Below, piece after piece: positions 45,601-54,100 of a stretch of DNA of 64,000 nt. This DNA comes from Chondrosia reniformis (Eukaryota > Porifera > Demospongiae > Chondrillida > Chondrillidae). Location of the stretch: the NCBI GenBank assembly GCA_947172415.1, contig OX359189.1:2130501-2194500 (forward strand), written 5' to 3'. Position numbers and translations under genes: made by a program. The notes below the pieces were generated by a model. It saw only the letters and a list, made by a program, of their open reading frames with translations. It was not told the origin of the DNA and did not search any database. Every line of letters starts with the position of its first letter. The stretch's first letter is position 1.

Positions 45601-48450
45601 AAAGTTATGCCAAAGGTTAAAAAAGTTGTCCATGTAAATAGTCCACAGAGAGAAGTGCTAAACCTAGCCTTGTTTGCATAGAAGAAGAGTTAGTACATAC
45701 GTATGTTGTGTCACCGTATCAAGTATTTTGAGTTAAAAAAACTCAGTTTTCGTGATGTACCTAAACATAGAAGTGATGTGTATGATTATGTTTCAGTATG
45801 CCACTTCTGCAATGTTAGCCTTACCATATGATCACCGTCTTGATTCTATACTTTTCTGGATGTGTCAGTCACTGTTGTAGGCACTTCCATCTCTACTTCA
45901 GGGCTGTAGCCACTGGTCCAGTTGGTCTGGTTTCAACCAGACCACTTTTTAGCTACTCAGCAATCTTTTTTTGGACAGCAGTAGCTAGAAGGCACTGAGT
46001 ACATATGAGACTCAGAGCGAATCAGGCACTCACAGTGCACTATTAACCCTGACAGACACTTACACGGTTAGGCGCGGCTATTGTTGCCACGGACCATCGG
46101 TACCGCACGTTGACTGACTCACTTGAAACACAACGGTAGCCATTGCTGCTACGTCATATGTCGTCATAAACCCTACTTCTTATCTAACCTGACCACTTCA
46201 AAATTAATGGCTGCGGCCCTGTACTTCTAGTTTCATTTTTATGGAATGTTTATATAGGTATACATATATAGATTTATATTGTAGCCTGCACTGTACATAA
46301 GTTATATAAATACCTAAGAGTGAAACAATATAGGGACACTTTCAGTGCAGACTAATTTTCCTATGTACTTATATTAAGGGGCAAGCCTATATTAATTTTT
46401 GGATGTGGATGCAATTACTGTAGTAAGCTTTCTCTGTACCAACCAGCTATTTTCCAGAAACCATGTTCATCCTGTGTAGGCCATGTGCGTATGTATGATT
46501 TTACAAGCATGTATGAGAGTGTATTACTGAATTTCATTCTATGTAGAACCACCTAAGAAAAGAGAGCAACACTCTTCCTTTCACTCTCCTCCTCAATCTA
46601 CACCTAAGAAAAGAAAGCAACAGTCTTCCTTTCACTCTCCTCCTCAATCTACACCTGATCAGAAAAGAAAGCAACAGTCTTCCTTTCACTCTCCTCCTCA
46701 ATCTGCACCTGATCAGGAAAGGAAAGATAGTAAAAGAGGTAAATAATACACATAAAATATGGTAGTACTCTCTCTAGTAGAAATAACATGAAAACAGTAA
46801 TTTGAGTTAAAAGCCTGGGTGGGGCTACCCTCCCCAACTGGGCGGGGCTACCTTCCCCAACTGGGCGGGGCTACCTTCCCCAACTGGGTGGGGCTACCTT
46901 TCCCAACTCAAATTTCAATCCTCAAAATTTTATAGAGGTAAAAAAGGAAGCAAGCTTGCCATTTGCAAATAAGTACATGTACATGTACATACATGTATGT
47001 TTATAATAATTATGAACCTATTTACCTTTTTATATAACCTCCAAATAAGGGCATCCTATACATAAAGAGCACTGCCACTTGTCCCAAGGTGTCCTTATGG
47101 AGGTTTCCCTGTAATAATTGTACTTACTTATACAGTAAATAATTTTGAAGCTTGAATCATAGTCCCTCATTGTTGACTATGAAGAACTTTATTAGTATTA
47201 GTCTAGAAGATTCTTGATAGAACTTGTTTTGTCTGCTTATGTAGGTAAATCAAAGAAAATCAGCAACCAGAGTAAATCAGCTTCTCTCAGTTCTGTGTCA
47301 GATAAAGAAGAAAGTAACTCAGGTATGTAAATTGTCAGAATCAAGTTAGTGTGTTATGTCATTCATAAATCAACAGTAGTTTGATTTTATATACTCACAA
47401 GCTTGATGGGATTGCTATAATGTGACATGAGATGATGTGTGTTGTGTGTTTCATTTGATTTTCTGCTATAGAAACATAATAAATCACTAGACACAGATAG
47501 AGCCTCATTTAATGTGCTTATATTGCCTGTGACTCCTGCTTCTGTCCCATTTTCCTCTTCTTCATTATCTATGTCACCTTTTTGAACTTGAGGCAGTCTT
47601 GAACTCTGTATATACCATTATAGAGGCTTTGAATTCGTGTTTGTCAGTCTTCAGAGCAATCAGGCCTAGGTGTGCCCCTACTTGTAGCGTTGGTCCATTC
47701 ACCAGAATGTTGTGCTGCCTTGCTATATATAACAGGCAGTCTAAGACTCTTATGGACAGAGAATATGGAAGGACCAGGACCAAGCAAGTATCCTTCTTCA
47801 AAATCTTGTAAATATTATTTCATTGACAGTGTCCATACTGAAGGCAGCAGTTGTAGTAAAATTGTTATCATTATGCTGTTTATGATTACGCAATGTCTCG
47901 ACATGGCAATATCGTAAATATTATTAAGCGTACCATATGACATGTTCAATGTCTTGAATATAATTAAATGTACCCTACTAATGTACATACCTACGTATTC
48001 CAGCATTATGTCTTATCACTATTTGTGCCAAGATAAAAGTATCAAAACAAGATAGTGATCATGTGGAAAGACTGATCTACAGAAGTAGCCCTTACGTACA
48101 CATCACTAGCTTAGCTGAAGTAGGGATGATTATACCAAATCATATAAATAATGTGTATGGTTAAGCTTAAATTTCAGTATGTCACTTCTGAATGGTCAAA
48201 CAAAAACGGTTTTGCTTTGATACTTTTCCAAATGGAATATTTTTACTAAACTTTTACATATAATAAACTACAGTATTGCATATAAAATATGAAGTGTTAC
48301 TTTATCCATATACGTAGTTTAAAGAGCCTTCATGTTTAATTAAGCAGCAATTAAACTTTTATCCATCTATATGTAATAGGTTCTAAGAAACAGGAATTAG
48401 TAGACATGGACAAAAAATCAAAAGCCAAATCCTCTTTGAAACCTAAATGA
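39625..48450 (+). CDS. ROC-COR GTPase with ZU5-like domain and basic tail (ROCO family)
   Basis: Exons 39625-39687, 39782-42024, 43522-43561, 43812-44380, 44453-44587, 44681-44882, 45149-45208, 45335-45379, 46547-46738, 47245-47322, 48380-48450 (stop TGA). The large exon carries the ROC GTPase and COR region; 43812-44380 looks like ZU5; the last five exons are Ser/Lys-rich. ROCO proteins are GTP-regulated signalling proteins, usually with LRRs before ROC and a kinase or Death domain after; here no kinase is seen and ZU5 is the partner. The first exon (SLEPVFDGFDMDEDDPEML) enters in phase 1, so the protein starts further upstream; the only candidate 5' exons in the window are the LRR and tail exons at 34652-38831. 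That would give LRR-ROC-COR-ZU5. No frame break was noticed. Confidence 0.75.
39782..42024 (+). CDS. ROC-COR exon
   Basis: A single 2.2 kb exon. GTPase motifs: G1 GSAGVGKT (39862-39885), G3 DTGGQQ (from about 40461), G4 as THKDE (near 40679) and G5-like AIDSSQ. Between G1 and G3 there is a long Ser/Glu/Gln-rich insert of about 150 residues that would loop out of the domain. After ROC come LYIRHLFEYS, VKLFNSLGFWVYFE and other stretches consistent with a COR dimerisation region. The exon starts EPWIDVYNQVLKIG right after the acceptor at 39781; the run of Phe encoded just upstream is intron, not a signal peptide. Confidence 0.8.
42025..43521. other. Long intron of the ROCO gene
   Basis: Contains a short GC-rich hairpin (CCCAACCTTCCG at about 42420 pairing with CGGAAGTTGGGG at about 42450) and a degraded foldback-family copy at 42745-42895. 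Otherwise AT-rich with nothing recognisable. Confidence 0.5.
42745..42895. mobile_element. Diverged foldback-family fragment
   Basis: GTGATAAGGCTAACCGTACA, GAAGTG...GGCATACT and TTAACCATACAT...TTTCTATGTTTATG align with the arm of the element at 26520-26889. Arms are strongly eroded. Confidence 0.4.
43812..44380 (+). CDS. ZU5-like domain exon of the ROCO gene
   Basis: About 190 residues: GGIFNLAPHIAENSPDFVWW, GPFVLPDGYKLVSPVLYLDM and FFTPLDLHMPHWSSDP. The SPVLxLxM...FxxPLxLxMPH pattern is the conserved core of ZU5 domains (ankyrin, UNC5, PIDD, MALT-like proteins). In PIDD and UNC5 the ZU5 lies beside a Death domain and autoprocesses or autoinhibits it; no HFS-type cleavage motif is obvious here and no Death domain follows. 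Family assignment is by pattern only. Confidence 0.6.
45754..46250. mobile_element. Foldback-family half-copy, interrupted by a second element
   Basis: 45754-45898 (CTAAACATAGAAGTGATGTG, CCACTTCTGCAATGTTAGCC, ATGATCACCGTCTTG) and 46227-46250 (CTAGTTTCATTTTTATGGAA) together match one arm of the 26520-26889 element. Between them sits the 323 bp element at 45899-46221. Only one arm is present. Confidence 0.65.
45899..46221. mobile_element. 323 bp element nested in the foldback copy
   Basis: Ends CAGGGCTGTAGCCACTGGTC and, inverted from the right, CAGGGCCGCAGCCATTAATT, about 14 of the first 16 bases matching. Direct repeat TACTT at 45894-45898 and 46222-46226. The CAGGG ends suggest a hAT-type MITE, but hAT target duplications are normally 8 bp, so the superfamily is open. 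More GC-rich than the surrounding intron. Confidence 0.7.
46547..46738 (+). CDS. ROCO tail exon with a triplicated basic peptide
   Basis: Three near-identical units of about 51-57 bp encode KKREQHSSFHSPPQSTP, KKRKQQSSFHSPPQSTPDQ and KRKQQSSFHSPPQSAPDQ. Each contains a KKRK-type cluster that could serve as a nuclear signal and SP sites typical for proline-directed kinases (inference). The exon is phase 1 at both ends. Confidence 0.7.
46817..46908. repeat. 23 bp GC-rich minisatellite, four units
   Basis: Unit GGGCGGGGCTACCTTCCCCA + ACT, four copies, in the intron just after the triplicated-peptide exon. Each unit has a G-run and a C-run (GGGGCTACCTTCCCC) and could form a small hairpin. It is a striking GC island in very AT-rich sequence. 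Confidence 0.85.
48030..48235. mobile_element. Diverged foldback-family copy in the last ROCO intron
   Basis: TATCAAAACAAGATAGTGAT, GAAGTAGGGATG, AATGTGTATGGTTAAG and TTTCAGTATGTCACTTCTG match the 26520-26889 family in an inverted arrangement with eroded arms. Confidence 0.55.
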
Positions 48451-49660
48451 AGGAGAAGATTCTACCTTGAGTGAATGTACACTTTTCATACATTTTTAGT
48501 TTTAAGTAGTAAACCATTTTACAGTACATGCATACGTATATTATAAGGTGTACACAATCCTTAGGTTAGTTAGTTAATAAGTTATTTATGTATCTCCTCC
48601 ACTGGAGTTTGTACGTTACTCAATTTGTATGTAATAGTTTTCTTTATCAACAACTTTTGAGCATCTACGTATGTGTATAGAGATGCAGTCAATTTTTGTG
48701 ATTTTTGTACATTTCTACTGAAGGCTCTTCTTCGATGTATTTATTGTGTTTGTTTATAAATACAGTATGTAATCTATATTGTTTGGTTATAAAGGGTAAG
48801 TCCTGCTAGATCATACACTTGCCACATACTGTACAAAAGAGCCCAACTCGACAACTGTAGTTATGAAGTTTTACATTTAATTTGGCTCTTTGTTGTAGTG
48901 ATGCTATTTTTCTGTTTGACAAGTTGTTTATTATTGTACATGAGAATATTCATATAATATATCACATACGTACCTAATTAAGCCACAGATACAACTCAAA
49001 ATATTGTTGATTATGTATGATCATGCCTATTTGATGCATTTATGAATGTTGTATCTCGTCATCATAACACTCTGGATATTACCCCTGTCCATACATGTCT
49101 CCTGAGGAGCACAATGAGCTAATGGGCGGAACCAAAGTTTGCTTGATGGGAACTACAGTTTAATGATGATGACATCGATGTTTTAAGATCAGCTTTAGAT
49201 CTTAAATTTTCCCTATATATTTTTCAAATGTAATTATAAGCATCATGATCATGTGCATATAACATAAAGTTGGTCACATGGCAGGTCTAGTAATAAGTAT
49301 ACTCCAGTGATTATACACTATAGCCTTTGCACAGGCCAATTAAGTATAAATATAACATATGTGTACTGCCTTTACTACAATATATATAAAACATCATAGT
49401 GGTATATATACCTAATATAACAATATATAGAATGAGAGAAGGGTCCATGATATAGACTCAAATAGTAGATATGTACTGTAGGTCTAATGTTGCCCAATCA
49501 AATGGTAGGTAGGTCTAATGTTGCCCAATCAAATGGTAGGTAGGTCTAATGTTGCCCAATCAAATGGTAGGTAGGTCTAATGTTGCCCAATCAAATCGTA
49601 GGTAGCTAGGTCTAAATACATGTTCCCAATCCCACTGCAATATATATTCTGTACACATAG
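48451..49660. other. ROCO 3' flank joined to duplicated ERM flank
   Basis: After the TGA at 48448-48450 there is about 400 bp of AT-rich 3' flank. From about 48855 the sequence matches the ERM 3' flank at 31835-31972. It then diverges at about 49052, and matches the FERM intron again from about 49266 (against 32932 onward). The piece that should hold the MPKS and F1 exons is replaced by about 210 bp of unrelated sequence. Confidence 0.6.
49480..49603. repeat. 31 bp tandem repeat, four units
   Basis: Unit AGGTCTAATGTTGCCCAATC + AAATGGTAGGT, four copies with one substitution in the last. The paralogous intron at 33067-33195 has the same motif in both orientations instead of an array. Confidence 0.9.
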
Positions 49661-50396
49661 ATAAGTAGCCATGATGTAGCAAGAGAAGAGAAAGATGGTC
49701 CCATGTTTTTCAACTTTAGAATCAAACACTTTCCTGAAAGCATATCAGAGGAGCTCATACAACTGCCTACACTGGTTTGTGGGGCATATATACGATCAAC
49801 ACTCATGTATACTTTATGTATATATACATATACATGTCTTATTTCTCATGAATGTGTTCAGCAACTGTTTTATCTTGAAATATATACAAGTGAGCATCCT
49901 GGAGGACAAGATGTACTGTCCAGTAGCAGCTGCTATACTCCTGTCATCACTAGAAGTATGTGTTTCAACATAATTAATTGATATGTTTATGTTAATAGAT
50001 TTTTTGATTAAATCTGTATATATTTAACATGTACATCTGTTTATAATTAATGTGTATTACTATTCTCACACAAAATCTAAACTATAAACAGTTTCAGGTA
50101 AAATAATATGGTGACTACAAGCCAGACATTCACAAGACTGAGTTTTTCCAGCAAGAGAGACTACTTCCAGAAAGGTGCCTGCCAATATAGTGTATACATA
50201 TACTGTATATAGGTGTGAGAGTGAGACATATAATATCTGTACTTAGCTGCAGTGTACATAGAGAGATGATATGTACGTACAGTATTTATGTCAATTACAT
50301 TATCAAAGCATGCAATGGGTGGAATATTTTGATGTGTTTTACTTATTATTTAGGATAACCAATCAATATCTTCTTACAAGAAGAATGGACAACTCG
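49661..50396 (+). pseudogene. Degraded second ERM FERM copy
   Basis: Paralogues of four FERM exons: 49661-49774 (FFNFRIKHFPESISEELIQL intact), 49862-49955 (frame shifted in the middle relative to 33427-33516), 50098-50174 (an extra AAT near the start gives an in-frame stop) and 50354-50396 (only the first part, lacking one AAA-like triplet region and ending abruptly). The F1 lobe and start codon are absent. This is a non-functional segmental copy; the surrounding introns match 32932-33935. Confidence 0.85.
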
Positions 50397-50465
50397 TATA
50401 TTTATTATATGTAGTGACATATGTATGATGAGCTATACTCGTGTTTATAAAATATGCAATTGTAG

Positions 50466-50804
50466 CTGAAACTGAAGAATATGAACACCAAAGGAAGATA
50501 AATGTATTAGAGAAGTTACAGGTATTATAGTACACACCGCTTATTTACCCTAAAACACAAGTGAATCACAAGTGGCCACTATATCAAAATTATGCTAGAG
50601 CACTGGACATGTTTGTATTACACAACTACTCTACTGTAGTCTTTAGAGGCTAAACTGATCACTTTGAAACTTCAAGAGAAAATGGTAAAGTTTGACGTTA
50701 TTCATGATGACCATATAAGGGAAGGAGCAGACAAGGATACTATTATGAGAAGAATCAGAATGATAAATATGAAACAACAAATTGATAACTTTAATGTCAT
50801 GTGA
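50466..50804 (+). CDS. Divergent ERM C-terminal tail
   Basis: Two exons, 50466-50521 and 50640-50804 (stop TGA). The second ends KFDVIHDDHIREGADKDTIM, RRIRMINMKQQIDNFNVM. Aligned with the ezrin tail ([35 protein letters not shown]), the IH, R-G-DK, R-IR, N-KQ-ID-F positions agree, so this is a C-ERMAD, but it is far more diverged than the tail at 31466-31631 (which keeps IRQGNTK). The first exon encodes a short helix (EYEHQRKINVLEKLQ). It directly follows the broken FERM copy; whether it is expressed or itself a relic is unknown. Confidence 0.55.
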
Positions 50805-50888
50805 TAATCGGAGATCATAGTAAAGTGCAGTTGCACGAATGCATATAATTCTACAAGGCAGTTGCGCAATCGTCTATTCGATGTAATT

Positions 50889-50898
50889 GGGGAATTCT
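50889..50898 (+). promoter_or_regulatory. GGGGAATTCT box upstream of copy D, kappa-B-like
   Basis: GGGGAATTCT is 223 bp before the copy D ATG, followed by CAAAATGGCTACC as in copy B. It differs from an ideal GGGRNYYYCC kappa-B site at its final base. The downstream ATGGCTACC opens a 22-codon frame here (to a TAG at 50984-50986) that could be a uORF or a leader exon (donor GTAGTA at about 50984). Confidence 0.35.
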
Positions 50899-51111
50899 TT
50901 AGGGGACATCCATAGTCGCCAAAATGGCTACCTTGCTAGTTGGTCTAGTTTGTACTTTCGACAAAAAACTGATGACTTCAACAAGGTAGTATCTAGAGAG
51001 ATCTATTGTATTTTGTATTTTATAGTAGACCGATTGATATTTAAGAGAACCGAACGAATTCTAGACTATTACTATCTTCTCTAAACTCTTTGATCTTCTC
51101 CTTGAAATACA

Positions 51112-54100
51112 ATGAACAAGGAATCGAAAGTCAGAGGTAATTAACGAATTGAAGTGTGTTATAATGTTCTGTATTAGTGAAAATATCTCTCCCTTTCCGT
51201 AGACTATCCAAAATTTGAATCTAAACTGAGAACATATTTAAAAGATTTAGGCAACTGGAAAGAGGTGCTGGTCCATCTTGGAATACCACTTAAGAAATGT
51301 GATGCAGCACTCCGTAATAATATTGGTGATTCTAATGAAGCCTTTTTCAAATGTCTTCTCCACTGGGTTGATTTGAATGTGAAGGATACTAAAGGTACAT
51401 GGAGTGAGCTATTTGATGCTCTGAGAAAAGGAGGAGAAACAGGAGCAGCTGTAGACTTGGAAGAGGACATCTTTAGTTCAGAAAGTGAGAGTGGTTAAGT
51501 AGCATACGTATGTCTGATCTTTTGAAGAATTGAATTAGCAATGGAAGATATTATGCCAAGTGATTTAAGTATTTTATTCACTTCCTTGTCACAGCCTTTG
51601 CACAGGATTTAGTTCAATTATCTCCCTCACTTCGTATATCAATATACTTTGTATATTAATATATATTCCTTTTTAGTTAATGATAGTGAAAGTATTTTGC
51701 CACAAGAATGTCTGTTGAGTTGACCTCTAGTTTTAGTCACTGTGTCTTCCATTCTTGACTGTGTTCCATCCTCTCTTCAGTGTAAGAGTTGTGTTTCTGT
51801 TTTATTAGGTGAACAAGAAAGCAAGTCTGTTCATCATTATCTTGATCACACTGGAGTTATTCATCAATCTGCTGGTCCATCAGGGACACACCCTTCTTCA
51901 GTAGATGGTCCATCAGGGACACACCCTCCTTCAGCAGGTGGTCCATCAGGGACACACCCTCCTTTAATATATGGTCTATCAGGGACACACCCTCCTTTAA
52001 TATATGGTCTATCATGGACACACCCTCCTTCAGCAGATGCTCCATCAGGGACACACCCTCCTTTAATATATGGTCTATCAGAGACACACCCTCCTTCAGT
52101 AGCTGGTCCATCAGGGACACGCCGTCCTTCAGTAGGTGGTCCATCAGGGACACACCCTCCTTCAGTAGGTGGTCCATCAGGGACACACCCTCCTTCAGTA
52201 GGTGGTCCATCAGGGACACACCCTCCTTCAGTAGCTGATCCATCAGGGACACACCCTCCTTCAGTAGGTGGTCCATCAGGGACACACCCTCCTTCAGTAG
52301 GTGGTCCATCAGGGACACACCCTCCTTCAGTAGGTGGTCCATCAGGGACACACCCTCCTTCAGTAGCTGATCCATCAGGGACACACCCTCCTTCAGTAGG
52401 TGGTCCATCAGGGACACACCCTCCTTCAGTAGGTGGTCCATCAGGGACACACCCTCCTTCAGTAGGTGGTCCATCAGGGACACACCCACCTTCAGTAGGT
52501 GGTCCATCAGGGACACACCCTCCTTCAGTAGGTGGTCCTTCAGGGACACACCCTCCTTCAGTAGGTGGTCCTTCAGGGACCCACCCTCCATCAGCAGGTG
52601 GTCCATCAGGGACACACCCTCTCTCAGTAGGTGGTCCATCAGGGACACACCCTCCTTCAGTAGGTGGCTCATCCTGTAGACAATCTCCTGCAGGTTAGTT
52701 AACAATGATTGTGTTTGTGTTTCTAGAAGTGGATAATGAAGGAAAATACTCTTCACTTGTCCACAGGTACCAAATCCAAGAGGAAACAGAAAGATAAGAA
52801 GACCTCACGGACCCACCAACCAAGTAAGAACAATCTTTGTACATTTAGTATTTCCATTATTACTCAAAGTCCTAACAAGACAGGTTCAGTAGTATAACTT
52901 GTACTGTATCTAATAGAATCCAAAAGAAAGAGAGTACAGCCTCACTCACCCTCTCCTGAGGAAGATGGTAGCAGCAGTGGATCCAACAGTAGTGGATCCA
53001 ACAGTAGTGGATCCAACAGTAGTGATAATGGACCAGTGGAAGAAGACAATAGTCAAGTAGATGGTAAGTATAGTGTATTGTGTAGTTGTACTTATGAACT
53101 GTGTTAATCTCACTCCTTCAACAGGTTCTAGTTCCAAACAGACAAAGAAAAGTCACTACTCGTCCAAGTCAGCTAAAAGACGTGACAGAATGAAGATTGA
53201 CACTGTTCCCCAATCTAGTGAGAATGATACTCTGTTGTTGCATACTGCAATGTGTTCCTTGTGTGGTGGTGGGCAATAAAAGGAAGTTGACACTTTGGGC
53301 TACTGTAGTAATATGCATAGTGTGTGTATGTTTGTTAATTATCTAGTATACATAGTTATAATATTACGTCTTCGTTATCTAGTTATAATATTTGTGTGGT
53401 GGTGGGCAATAAAAGGAAGTTGACACTTTGGGCTACTGTAGTAATATGCATAGTGTGTGTATGTTTGTTAATTATCTAGTATACATAGTTATAATATTAC
53501 GTCTTCGTTATCTAGTTATAATATTTGTTATGTTTTTATTTGTTTATTATAAAGCTGATTTATTATTAAATAGCAGTTACTGTAGCTTATAATGAACTCA
53601 ATACATTGTGAATACATCACCTGTTATGTTTGTGTGTAATAGAACTTAAAGTCCACAAATAATATTTGGCAGATATACGTAGTATATAGTGACATAGAAG
53701 TGTGTGTATAATCTAGTATATAATATTACGTCTTCGTTATCTAGTTACAATATTTGTTATGTGTTTATTTGTTACAGAGCACAGAAGAAGGAAGTCTCAA
53801 CCTTCTTTACTCTCTCCTTCTGCATCATCTGAGGAAGACGGTGGCAGTGGTGGATATAACAATAGTGATGATGAGAAGATCAGTCAACAAGATGGAGTAG
53901 ATGTTCTTGTTTCATCACTTCCTGCATCATCTCAACCCAGACTGGTTGCTCAATCTACTCACACTCCTCATTCACTAAGGTCACTCCCTCAGAAGAAGAA
54001 GAAGAAGAAGGAGAGAGAGTCTACTGATCACTCAACTCATCCTATGAAGTCACAAGTGAGTAGAGATTCACAAAACACGAGCAATTCTATTCCAAATGTT

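Noticed and set aside
51857-52756. Minus-strand ORF of 299 codons with MDHLLKEGVSL repeats
   Set aside because: Same artefact of the 33 bp array in copy D; it crosses splice sites of the + strand gene and has no independent support.
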